A stretch of DNA of 64,000 bases, taken from assembly GCA_964019055.1 (NCBI GenBank), contig OZ025209.1:12446981-12510980 (forward strand), read 5' to 3'. Both the position numbers and the translations under genes were made by a program. This stretch comes from Anthopleura xanthogrammica (Eukaryota > Cnidaria > Anthozoa > Actiniaria > Actiniidae). Positions 24,201 to 35,617 of this stretch are shown here, piece after piece (within the stretch, counting starts at the first letter, position 1; the number at the start of each line of letters is the position of its first letter). Below the pieces are notes generated by a model. It searched no databases. It was not told the DNA's origin and saw only the letters and a list, made by a program, of their open reading frames with translations.

Positions 24201-27200
24201 TCAGAAAAGGATATGTTTCTCAATAAGAAGAACGAATCCCTGTTTGGTGAGTATACATGCAGCTATTTCGAAAAAGATTGATGGAGGTTTTGTTGCATGT
24301 TGCATAACAGGCTTAAGGTATCATCACCACCATCATCGTCATTCGCCAACACAATCACCAATATCATCATCATTATCATCATCATCATCACCACCAACAT
24401 CATCATTGCCATTATCATCATCACCAACATCATCCAGCATCATTCATCACCATCATCATCATCACCACCACCTTAATCGATCATCGCCAATATCATCATC
24501 ATCATCATCACCACCATCAACATCGCCCTCATCATCACCATCGTCGTCATCATTATTACTCCAATTCCAAAAGCTAAAAATTAACCTACATCACTTGTGT
24601 TCAGTGGTCGCGTATTTACGAACACGTGTACTAACATCAACGTACTAACATGTTTGGCTGTGTTGTGTATAGGAGGGCGATCCATTGCAGTGCCGGGTGA
24701 AGTCATGGGTTACTACAAAGCTTGGTCTAAGTATGGACATCTAAAATGGAAGGAGCTCGTACAACCTGCAATCGATCTCGCTAAAGATGGCTTTGAAATT
24801 GGGATTCCAGTTTATGAAGCTGCGGTTGAGCTACAGGAGCAGCTGAAGAAAGACCCTGGCCTAAAGTACGTTCGAAGCTTCTATTTTAAGATAACAGAAC
24901 TGAATTAACGACTTCTACCGAACATAAACAAGAACCTCTGGGCTGATCCAAGTCAGGGCATGGCTAACTCACAGATCGAACCCTGAAACAACCTCTGGGC
25001 CGATCTAAGTCAGGGCATGGCTAACTCACAGATCGAACCCTGAAACAACCTCTGGGCTGATCTAAGTCAGGGCATGGCTAACTCACAGATCGAGCCCTGA
25101 ATCAACCTCTGGGCTGATCTAAGTCAGGGCATGGCTAACTCACAGATCGAACCCTGAATCAACCCTCTGGGCTGATCTAAGTCAGGGCATGGCTAACTCA
25201 CAGATCGTACCCTGAATCAACCCTCTGGGCTGATCTAAGTCAGGGCATGGCTAACTCACAGATCGAACCCTGAATCAACCTCTGGGCTGATCCAAGTCAG
25301 GGCACGGCTAGGCTTTTGCGGAAGGAATTCGAAGAAAAACGGAGAACCCGGAGAAAAACTCTCGAATCAAGGGAGAGCTATAGACGTAACAAAATATATT
25401 CGTAAAAGAGCCCAAATCCAGCTAGGGATATAATCTAAGACCTTAGAGATGAGAGGCAATTGCACTAGATAGACCACCATATAGTTTTTCATTATATTAT
25501 CTCTGAAATGTTGCTATTGTTTGAATGTAGTCTTTTAAATTCTCTGATATAGAGAGCTGTTATTTGGCAAGGAAGGAAACTTACATAAAAATGGAACTGT
25601 TATCACAAATCTGAAGTACGCAGCGACCCTTGAACAGATACGAGACGATCCCTACAGTCTGTATAATGGAACCCTGGCTAAGAACATCATTCGAGATATG
25701 AAGGACGTAAAGCCAGAAGGATTGCTCCAAATGGAAGATCTTGCGAACTATAGCACTAAGTTTGTAAAGGCATTTTCCCGTAGGTTTGACTCTGAGCATA
25801 ATTTGCACACAGCCCCGCCACCTTCAAGTGGAGCAGTGATGAACCTCATTTTAAATATCTTAAAAGGTAATGCTCAGTATATTTGCTTCCTTGCTGCTTC
25901 CTTGCTTCCTTGCTTCCTTGCTTCCTTGCTTCCTTGCTTCCTTGCTTCCTTGCTTCCTTGCTTCCTTGCTTCCTTGCTTCCTTGCTTCCTTGCTTCCTTG
26001 CTTCCTTGCTTCCTTGCTTCCTTGCTTCCTTGCTTCCTTGCTTCCTTGCTTCCTTGCTTCCTTGCTTCCTTGCTTCCTTGCTTCCTTGCTTCCTTGCTTC
26101 CTTGCTTCCTTGCTTCCTTGCTTCCTTGCTTCCTTGCTTCCTTGCTTCCTTGCTTCCTTGCTTCCTTGCTTCCTTGCTTCCTTGCTTCCTTGCTTCCTTG
26201 CTTCCTTGCTTGCTTCCTTGCTTGCTTGCTGCCTTGCTTTCTTCCTTGCTTCCTTGCTTCCTTGCTGCCTTGCTTCCTTGCTGCCTTGCTTCCTTGCTGC
26301 CTTACTTCCTTACTTCCTTACTTCCTTACTTCCTTACTTCCTTACTTCCTTACTTCCTTACTTCCTTACTTCCTTACTTCCTTACTTCCTTACTTCCTTA
26401 CTTCCTTACTTCCTTACTTCCTTACTTCCTTACTTCCTTACTTCCTTACTTCCTTACTTCCTTACTTCCTTACTTCCTTACTTCCTTACTTCCTTACTTC
26501 CTTACTTCCTTGCTTCCTTGCTTCCTTCCTTCCTTGCTTCCTTACTTCCTTGCTTCCTTCCTTCCTTGCTTCCCTGCTTCCTTGCTTCCTTCCTTCCATA
26601 CTTCCTTCCTTCCTTCCTTCCTTCCTTCCTTGCTTCCTTGCTTCCTTGCTTCCTTGCTTCCTTGCTTCCTTACTTCCTTACTTCCATACTTCCTTACTTC
26701 CTTACTTCCTTACTTCCTTACTTCCTTACTTCCTTACTTCCTTACTTCCTTACTTCCTTACTTCCTTGCTTCCTTGCTTCCTTGCTTCCTTACTTCCTTG
26801 CTTCCTTACTTCCTTACTTCCTTACTTCCTTGCTTCCTTGCTTACTTTCTTGTTTTTTCTGATACCACTGTATTTCATCAGGTTACAATATGACAGCAGA
26901 GGATCGCTCCACCGTCAACGCTTCGTCCCTAACATACCATCGAATAGCAGAGGCCTTCAAGTTTGCATTTGCCTATCGAAGTCAACTGGGAGATCCGGAT
27001 TTTGTTAACGTCTCAGAGGTGCAGTTACTTACTTATAATGAATCAAGTGGGCAAACGCGCGTTTTGGCGCGAAAATTCCCGCCAAATCCACAGGAACCCC
27101 ATCAGTGTAAATCATGAAGAGAATCATTTAATTTATTTGGTATTTAGGCTTTCTTCTCAATAGTAATACGTAAAATGAGCCAAACGTTTGGGGCAGGGAC

Positions 27201-29373
27201 GTCAGGAACGCTCTCTGTTGCCCCTACACCAATGTTATGATCTTCATATTGCTGTTGCGTATACTATATTTCTGCCTTCGGCTTTTATCGCCGCCATCTT
27301 GATTGAATTTAACAAGATGTGTCATTATTCTTCCTTGTTATATCATGGCCGCCACGGAGCTTATTTTCCAAATACATTTTTTATTGCTTAGGTCGTGAGA
27401 GAACTACTAAACCCTAAAACTGGTGACTTCTTGCGCCAGAAAATCTGGGATAATACGACACACCACGTTTCTTACTACGCCGACTTCTTCACCAAAGTTG
27501 ATCACGGAACCTCGCATTTAGTGGTTTTAGCACCGAATGGTGATGCCGTGTCTCTGACCTCAAGCATCAATTACAGGTAAATAATACACAGTTTTTACTA
27601 CAGTAATCTGCTCTAATACGGGCAACCTGTTATTATGGCCACTTTCTTTTGTCAGTGTCTAGACCCCTACAGCACGTATGTAGCTCAATTTGGAGGACAA
27701 AACAACAGATTTCCAGTTCTCAGGAGATTTAAGTTCTTTTGTTTTGTCCTCCAAATTGAGCTTTGAAAGGGGTCTATAATATGATGTATGCACTCTTAGA
27801 TTTTAATATCTGCTTTTAAAATACGGACACCTTGTTATTACAGACAATTGAATTCCGTAATTCATACTTTTGCTTCTACATAATTGGCTCCCTTTTCATG
27901 TTGAAACAGGTTTGGCAGCATGTTCCGTTCAACATCGACCGGCATCATCTACAACGATGGCATGGCCGACTTTGATAATCCTGGTAATAAGAACATCAGC
28001 GGTATTTATCCTTCAAAATCGAATTTCCCCGAGCCAGGCAAGCGTCCTCTTTCTTCGATGAGTCCAGTGATTATCACAGATAACGATGGAGATGTAAAGC
28101 TTATTGTTGGCGCTTCTGGAGGAAAGATGATCCTTACTGCTACAGCATTGGTTCGTAAATAAAATAATGATTATGATTGTAGAGTGATATTACTTGGCCC
28201 GTGGAAAAAATAGTAAGCATAATACTTAGTAGTAGACTCTAATTCCATTGTTTTCTTTTGTTTTAATTTGACTGTTTGTCACTAGCTATCACAACTTTGA
28301 TTTACGTGCCAAGTAAAATGACTCTAATACATGATTCATATAGCGCCCCTTCTATGTGTATTCCCAAAGGTACAATGTTCACGCCGACAGAGTTGTCGGG
28401 GACACGCGTGAAAAACGTCTGCGCATGCTCTAAGTCCGTATGCAAATTAGTCGAAAGCGTCTTCGTGCTATTGTAAAAATATTCAAATTTGACTTTCACA
28501 CTTGCCTGAAGAATAGTCTTTACAAAATGCCAAAACTTAAGATCAGTTCTTGAAACTTAAGACTAATTCTTTCATATTGTCTTTATTAACACATTATCTT
28601 GGTCTCACAAAAGTATACCCACGAAATTTTTTGTATACTCGGAGAAAACAAGCATTTAATTTCTCACTAAAACTCTATGATTTCTTGGAAAGCGTGCTGA
28701 ATGGCACGCATGCGCAAACGTTTTTCTCTAGTGTCGTTGTCGGGTCGGAATATAACAGGTAGCAACTTTTGCTGCAGCAAAACTATGCAAAACACTACTC
28801 ACATCCCAGGATTCGGGTCAGCGGTACTCCAAAAAGTCGCATTTGATTGGCTGAAACCTCGTCATTGACAGCAAAATTGTAGGTCATTAAGGCAACATTA
28901 AGGGACAATACGAAGTTAAGGTCACAACTGATATGGAATTTTCCAAACTTTGTCTGCATTATTTACGTATGAATGTATTTCAAGCTTGGTTTGCAACATG
29001 CAACTGACATATGCAACAAAACCTACACCAACCTTTTTTGAAATAGCCGTATGCGACGAGACTCGCCACCTAATAATTTAACATCGACTGCTTTTCAATC
29101 CCTTTTTTACAGACAATCATTGATTGGCTATGGTTTGATCGTGAGATATCCGCGGCGGTGGACGACCAGAGAGTACACGCGAACCTGATCCCAAACAACG
29201 TCTTGCTAGTCGAAAAGTACTTCCCCAAAGCTGTACAAAAAGGGCTCCAGGCCCGTGGTCACGAATTAAAAGATATGAAATATTACGCAGCAGTCCAAGC
29301 CATAGCAACACGCGGGAAGTCTATCTATGCGAAGTCAGATATGCGGAAGCATGGTAGAGCAGGAGGCTTCTGA
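21280..29373 (+). CDS. GGT1-like: Gamma-glutamyltransferase paralogue A (8 exons, intact)
   Basis: Ntn-hydrolase family enzyme; the family cleaves the gamma-glutamyl bond of glutathione outside the cell. Exons: 21280-21296, 23828-24246, 24673-24865, 25553-25866, 26882-27018, 27392-27576, 27910-28150, 29113-29373. All are GT/AG and in phase, giving 588 aa (human GGT1: 569). Residues 7-31 form a hydrophobic N-terminal anchor. Visible landmarks: Arg124 (MVNFRDKAPG), catalytic Thr400 (HGTSHLVVLAPNG), Asn420 (SSINYRFGS), Ser470-Ser471 (RPLSSMSP), Gly492-Gly493. The residue equivalent to human Glu420 is Gly439 (YNDGMADF), while Asp442 is kept, so substrate preference may differ. The last intron's donor is a weak GTTCGT. 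It ends RKHGRAGGF without the tail seen in B and C. It is the first of three tandem copies and divergent from NCKAP1. Confidence 0.88.
22173..22772. mobile_element. Inverted-repeat element in GGT A intron 1
   Basis: The left end (TGATCAAGTTATACATGATA, CATCAAGTTGTTCGTG) is complementary, with gaps, to the right end (TCACGAACAACTTGATTTAT, GAATTGATCACAAAAA). A 69-codon frame at 22318-22527 lies inside but matches nothing I recognise. Confidence 0.5.
24260..24553. repeat. (CAT/CAC)n microsatellite beside a solo element end, GGT A intron 2
   Basis: AGCTATTTCG, GGAGGTTTTGTTGCATGTTG (an end of the family at 9555-9945) is followed by about 235 bp of ATC/ACC trinucleotides (24318-24553). Encoded Ser/His runs are not coding. 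Confidence 0.7.
24938..25308. repeat. About 57-bp tandem repeat, 6-7 copies, GGT A intron 3
   Basis: Each unit carries CCTCTGGGCTGATCTAAGTC, AGGGCATGGCTAACTCACAG and ATCGAACCCTGAA. Two or three diverged units occur in an intron of GGT D at 59678-59800. Single relatives occur near 43640 and 52290. Confidence 0.9.
25316..25480 (-). mobile_element. SINE-like fragment, GGT A intron 3
   Basis: GAACCCGGAGAAAAACTCTC, GAATCAAGGGAGAG and GACCTTAGAGATGAGAGGCAA occur in the same order as in copies in B (43640-43830) and C (52290-52480). This suggests an insertion older than the gene duplications. Confidence 0.55.
25885..26860. repeat. (CTTCCTTG)n/(CTTCCTTA)n array, GGT A intron 4
   Basis: Nearly 1 kb of CTTC-based octamers changes from mainly CTTCCTTG to mainly CTTCCTTA at about 26300. 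It gives long Leu/Ser/Cys/Phe frames that are not genes. The same intron has decayed CT-rich tracts in B (44335-44560) and C (52977-53135). Confidence 0.95.
27660..27776. mobile_element. TAGACCCC/GGGGTCTA hairpin MITE, GGT A intron 6
   Basis: The ends are TAGACCCC and GGGGTCTA, with AGCTCAATTTGGAGGACAAA complemented by TTTGTCCTCCAAATTGAGCT. It is absent from the same intron of B and C. Confidence 0.8.
28345..28756 (+). repeat. Dispersed repeat in GGT A intron 7
   Basis: About 400 bp (AAAAACGTCTGCGCATGC, TTGGTCTCACAAAAGTATAC, GGAGAAAACAAGCATTTAAT) recurs in reverse orientation at about 51535-51870 in intron 2 of GGT C. Its type is unknown. Confidence 0.7.
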
Positions 29374-29375
29374 AC

Positions 29376-30075
<700 letters not shown>

Positions 30076-30098
30076 CTTTTTCTGTTTTTGAAATGCGT

Positions 30099-31534
30099 AT
30101 ATTTAGTAAATAAACCCCTCCTGGCGGCTGGGATATCGGCTGATAATGTCCGAGGATGAGAAATGGTCCGAAAAAAGAACATTTGGCCGAGAAGCGAAGC
30201 TTCGAGGGCAAATGTGATATTTTAAGGACCATTTCTCATCCAAGGACATTATCAGCCGATATTCCAGTGAGCCAGAGGGGGTTTATTTATTTTATAACCC
30301 AACGACTTCACTGAAATTAATTCAGCAAACTACATCGACTCGTCATCTCCAGAGTTTTCAAAAAATAATTTTCTCTCGTCTCCAAGCTGGATATAAAAAC
30401 TATTATTTTGGTAAATGAGAGCTGTTTGACATTGAATTATTCTATTGTTTGACATTAGTTGTCGAATTCTTTGTTGGTTTTTAGTAGTTTATAAAAACAA
30501 TTTCGAAAACAAACCAAAAACTTCATTCACGAAACATGGATGCTTACCATTGAAGACATTTACAGCATATTTTGTTGATTTTTTCGTGTTTCCTGGCGTA
30601 GTTTTCTCAACCAGTCTGTATTTTACTCTCACTTGTTTGTAAAAACCGAGTTTCTTTGTTTTCGGTGTTTTTTCTTTTCTTTTTTAATGTTTTTACCTTC
30701 TGCTCTGCCTTCTACTGGACGAATATCACTTCGGACGGGGGATATCGCCTGATACCCGTCCTGCACGTGACCCATTTGAACCAATGACAGCGCGCGAAAA
30801 TTCATCGTTGGGTTATAATCTACATTATAACCCAACGATGAATTTTCACGCGCTGTCATTGGTTCAAATGGGTCACGTGCAGGACGGGTATCAGGCGATA
30901 TCCCCCATCCGAAGTGATATTCGTCCAGCAGAAGGTAAAAACGTTAAAAAAGAAAAGAAAAAACACGGAAAACAAAGAAACTCGCTTTTTACAAACAAGT
31001 GAGAGTAAAATACAAAGACTGGTTGAGAAAACTACGCCAGGAAACACGAAAAAATCAACAAAATATACTGTAAATGTCTTCAATGGTAAGCATCCATGTT
31101 TCGTGAATGAAGTTTTTGGTTTGTTTTCGAAATTGTTTTTATAAACTACTAAAAACCAACAAACAATTCGACAACAAATGTCAAACAATAGAATAATTCA
31201 ATGTCAAACAAATTTCATTTACCAAAATAATTGTTTTTATATCCAGCTTGGAGACGAGAGAGAATTATTTTTTGAAAACTCTGGAGATGACGAGTCGATG
31301 CAGTTTGCTGAATTAATTTCAGTGAAGTCGTTGGGTTATAAAATAAATAAACCCCCTCTGGCTCACTGGAATATCGGCTGATAATGTCCTTGGATGAGAA
31401 ATGGTCCTCAAAATATCACATTTGCCCTCGAAGCTTTGCTTCTCGGCCAAATGTTCTTTTTTCGGACCATTTCTCATCCTCGGACATTATCAGCCGATAT
31501 CCCAGCCGCCAGGAGGGGTTTATTTACTAAATAT
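30099..31534. mobile_element. 1.44-kb near-perfect palindrome between GGT A and B
   Basis: The arms (30099-30819 and 30824-31534) are complementary over more than 700 bp with few differences. They meet at GGGTTATAAT-CTAC-ATTATAACCC. The outer ends are ATATTTAGTAAATAAACCCC and its complement. It carries no ORF with recognisable domains. Flanks match the GGT 3' region on both sides, so it is an insertion. Confidence 0.85.
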
Positions 31535-32102
31535 TTTGCCATTTTTTTAAATAAAACACGAAAATAAATTTAAGTTTAAGTAGGAAAGTATCAATAAATA
31601 CATTAAAAATCGCTTTTTTTTCTTTCCGCATATATTACATGACCACGTTTTCATCGTTTCCTTGCATTTGACTTTACTTTTTGCAAGCCTTCTCGTTCAT
31701 CCAATCACATCGGGTAGTTATGGTTACGGCTATATACGCTGACAGCATCGAATTTGCCGTATTACGGCTTTCCAAGTGTACGAAAACTGTTCTATGCAAA
31801 TGAGTCGTGTTTACGTTGGATGATTTCTTGGACTGAATTTCAACTGTGACAGACGTGAGACTATATCACGGGCGGAGAGTTAGAGGCCTGCTACCAACGA
31901 CTACGACAGCGATTGTTTCCATTTTTTTGTATGAATAACAGTTAACTTTTGAGTATTTGTTAAGTGAACAGTTTCCATTGCGGCTGGCCCCGGTAGAATT
32001 ATTTTCTCTCGTTTTTATTCCAAAAACGGAAGTGGTCCCAGGCTTCTCTTAATCAAAAGGGTGCACCATCTCCGCCCGGGGAATTGCCTCACAACAACAA
32101 TC
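31535..32102 (+). promoter_or_regulatory. Upstream region of GGT B, conserved with A and C
   Basis: From about 31740 the sequence tracks the region upstream of A (about 20780 on) and C. Shared words include GAATTTGCCGTATT, ACTATATCACGGGCGGAG and CGGCTGGCCCCGG, plus TCAATCAAAAG-like sequence before the ATG. It probably contains the promoter and 5' UTR. No core element is certain. Confidence 0.45.
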
Positions 32103-32282
32103 ATGGCTCCAGACTACCAAACGTAAGTATAATTTTGTCGTTGATTTTATCCCTTTTTAAGCTTAATCTCGTATTCTAAACTTTTCAAATTATACCATAT
32201 ATTGTTTGCTTCCAATAATCTATGAGATATTGATCGAGACATTGACGGACTTCCACGGTTCTTCTTCGCATTCACTTCCAAA

Positions 32283-32404
32283 AATTCACTGCTAGCAGAG
32301 TCTCCCGTGTAGACGGATCCTGGCAGAGAAAATGGAAGACAGAGTGAGTCTCCCATTTTCTCTGCCAGGATTTGTCTACACGGGAGACTGCTAGCAGGGA
32401 ATTC
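32283..32404. mobile_element. 122-bp hairpin element, GGT B intron 1
   Basis: AATTCACTGCTAGCAGAGTC at the left pairs with GACTGCTAGCAGGGAATT at the right. The centre pairs GGCAGAGAAAATGG with CCATTTTCTCTGCC. It is absent from the same intron in C. Confidence 0.8.
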
Positions 32405-33137
32405 CAAAAACAAACTGAAATATCAACAGTAAGACCTCGTAGCGGTAAGTTATTTAGAATAGAAGCTCAAGTTTGAAGTTTATATGGATATAGCTGCCGG
32501 ATCGCGGGAAAATACTGGAGCCACTGGACCATGAATTGTTACAGTGGAAACGTTATGTGTGAAGTGGATCGTGAGACGCCGATTTGTTTGACCAATGTCT
32601 TTAATAGCGAGAAAGTTTTCACGAAGAAGTAGAACAATTTTATGCACACGACTTGTGACTTGTGATAACAACGCCGTTTATACAATTATCCGGGAATTAT
32701 CAAGTTTCAGCTCAAAGCTCAAGTTTCACCGTGTAACTGAGCCTATACTCTTGTTTTTTATTTATCCTGGGGCAGCAAACAAAAGACTTCTCTCTACCAC
32801 CAGCTAGGGTCAGCCGACCTTCTTGCTGAATTTTCGGCTTCGCGCACGAGAAATTTTCGAAAAAACAATGGAGCTATTTTGTAAACCTTCCTGAAACGCT
32901 GTTCTTCTGGGATCCTTCTCCGAAAGCTGCATGCTGCACACTAACCATACTAAAATATATACTAGTTATTTTAGAGGCGGATTTAGGTTCAACCAGGAAG
33001 TTAGGTCAGTAGTATCGAGCAGAACATGTCATTCGATACAAACTGCAGAGGAGTCTCTGGGAGCTGTATGGACTTCTAGCTTACTTAATGATCCGGTCGA
33101 AGGCATGGATCGAGCAGGGGGGTTTGTACTAATGATT

Positions 33138-33362
33138 AGCGACCTTCAGATTCGACTACGAGAACGAGTACGAGTACGAGTTTTGAAATTGGCCTTGTGC
33201 TCGTGCTTAATACTGAATCGTATTCGATTTCCTATTTTTAACAATCTAAAGTTTCAGTCTACGTACTCCACCACGACTACGAAATTATAGTGCAAATCTT
33301 TGAGAGTTTAAAACTCGTACTCGTTCTCGTTCTCGTACTTGTAGTCGGATCTGAAGGTCGCT
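33138..33362. mobile_element. Inverted-repeat element rich in TACGAG words, GGT B intron 1
   Basis: AGCGACCTTCAGATTCGACT at the left is matched by TAGTCGGATCTGAAGGTCGCT-like sequence at the right. Arms contain ACGAGAACGAGTACGAG and its complement. Confidence 0.7.
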
Positions 33363-34170
33363 ATTATTGATCAGAGTACGGAGATGAACATGCTACCAGA
33401 AGTAGCAGACTCGTACCCAATCGCTTCTCTTACTCGCACTGTGTTTACTCGCGCAGTGGCTGATGGGAAGGATTTAGTGAGTTCGCAGTGTATCAAGGGA
33501 AGGAAGGAAGGAAAAGAAACGCATATTATTCGCCTTCCCATATTCCATTACGAATAGAAGAAATACAAACCGTGACGTACTAGTACTTCCGCTGTGTGTA
33601 TTATTGAGAAGGAGTTCGGCCTTTAATAGGATGTGGCGTGACTAAAACCGTCACTGGCCAAACGTAGCGTGATTGAGAAGCGTTGCGTGACTACCCACCA
33701 ACGTATACTTATTTCTATTTCATTTTATTTAGCTTTGTTTTAGAGCAAAAAAAATGTACTTATTAAAATTAATAATGAAACTTGTACTAAGGAAGGGAAA
33801 CCGCAGCAGCTGAAGCCAATCATGAGGCTACTGAAGACGTAGCTGCTTAAAAAGCCCTCGTTTTTTCGTTTATATCGTTTATGTTTAGTATTGCTTCAAT
33901 TTCTTTCGCTTTATGTTACATCAATAGCACACTGTCTCTCTTGTCTACAGTGGAAGGGGGTACGACATCGTTTAATCAGTAACTAGACAACATCTTTCTT
34001 CTGTTCTTTCATGGTTGTTCAATAAAGAAAATAAATAAAAATCGACCCTAAAAGGTACTGAATCATATTACGATACGTAACTGACTTTTGAGCTGCAACC
34101 CCTATAAAAGGATCACATAGGAAATATTTTCGATCCTAAAAGGACCACCGACCACTTGGAAGAAGGGAGT

Positions 34171-34171
<1 letters not shown>

Positions 34172-34203
<32 letters not shown>
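34172..34203. repeat. Poly-C tract upstream of GGT B exon 2
   Basis: 32 consecutive C lie only 33 bp before the exon at 34237. The length may be unreliable in an assembly. Confidence 0.9.
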
Positions 34204-34598
34204 AGATTAAAACTTAGACATTTTTTTTATTTTTAGGGTTATCTTAGTCGTTATAGGACTGTTTATTGGCGAGGCTGCCCTTGCCCAAGTTGACACCTCC
34301 GGTGGACCATATACCAAAGGTGCCGTGGCAACAGACTCGGAAAGGTGCTCCAAAGTTGGAGTAGAAATCCTTGAAAAGAATGGCTCGGCTGTTGATGCTG
34401 CTATTGCATCGATGTTGTGTGTTGGAGTGATGAATATGCATTCTACTGGAATAGCTGGAAGTGGATTCATGCTCGTCTATAAACGAAGCACCAAGACAAC
34501 AGAAATGGTCAACTTTCGAGAAAAAGCACCAGGAAAGTCAACCAAGAATATGTTTGTCGATAACAAAGACGAATCCAAGTTTGGTGAGTATATATTTA

Positions 34599-34730
34599 GC
34601 ACTTAATGACTGGTCCCGAGGGAAACAGTTAGTTTTGTTTCCCGAGAATCTCAATGTTGCGAATCTCAAACATTGCGATTCGAGGGAAACGAAACTAACT
34701 GATTTCCCGAGGGATCAGTCATTAAGTGTT
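34599..34730. mobile_element. 132-bp hairpin element, GGT B intron 2
   Basis: CACTTAATGACTGGTCCCGA pairs with TCAGTCATTAAGTGTT. The inner stems CGAGGGAAACAGTTAG and CTAACTGATTTCCCGAGG are complementary with a mismatch. It starts 15 bp after the exon 2 donor and is absent in A and C. Confidence 0.75.
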
Positions 34731-35049
34731 TTATTATATACTCTAGTCAAACGAAGAAAAATTTTCTCTCCATTTTGAATTTTTTTGGATTTATTCCCCT
34801 CTCACGCTTTGATCACGTGCATTTATTACCCGCGCGGGAGTTATTGAGATTTATTTCCCTCCACGTGATGTACTCTCGACCAATAAGAAAACGAGTTTGA
34901 CTAAGATATATAATAAATATATATACAGCTATTTAAAAAAAAGGTTGGTGAAGCCGGCTTTTGTTGCCTTATTTTCACCCGTATAAATGGCCCTGTTATT
35001 GCCGAAAGCCAATTAACCTACATGACTTATGTTCAGTGTTGAGTGCAAG

Positions 35050-35283
35050 TGTTAAATGTAGTACTCGTACGGATTTGTAACCGGGCTCGATATAAATCAA
35101 CCACAACAGACCTGATTGGAACTTCTTTTTATATTTACTTGAAAGCACTTCTCTCGTCTATCGTACAGGAATGTGTTCTCTATCTAGAGTATCTGGTTAC
35201 TCAAAGCTATTACATGTCCGTCACACACTCTTGCGTTTACATAGTCACGTACATATAATCCTGTGCTAATTCATAACCTAACA
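35050..35283 (-). repeat. 3' LTR of the Ty3/gypsy element
   Basis: The 234-bp direct repeat has TG...CA ends and no difference from 42794-43027 by eye. Adjacent inner sequence on the element strand includes AGTAGGGGAG, a short purine tract that may be the polypurine primer. Confidence 0.93.
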
Positions 35284-35617
35284 CGCTCCCCTACTAAAAA
35301 TGATGTCCTCCTGGACATAACAAAACACTGAACATAAATCAAACGTACATACTATCTAAACTATAGAATCCGGGTGATTTGGGTTGATCAGACCCAATCA
35401 GTTCATTTCTGTTTTTTCTTTTCTATAGTCCACTTGATTTCTCTTTTCTTTGCCGGCACCGTTTCTGCTTGAACTTCTTCTACGTTTTCTCTTTAGTGTC
35501 CTGTGTATTAGGACATGTATAGTCCCTAACTAAACATTGTGTATTAAACACAGTCTCGTTCCAGTTTTTTTTTTTTTTTTTAAATTATAACAAAATATTC
35601 ATCTGCTTACAACCATA

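Noticed and set aside
25698..27008. Leu/Phe/Ser/Cys-rich ORFs of 330-436 codons
   Set aside because: All come from the CTTC octamer array in GGT A intron 4; only the ends of the longest frame overlap real exons.
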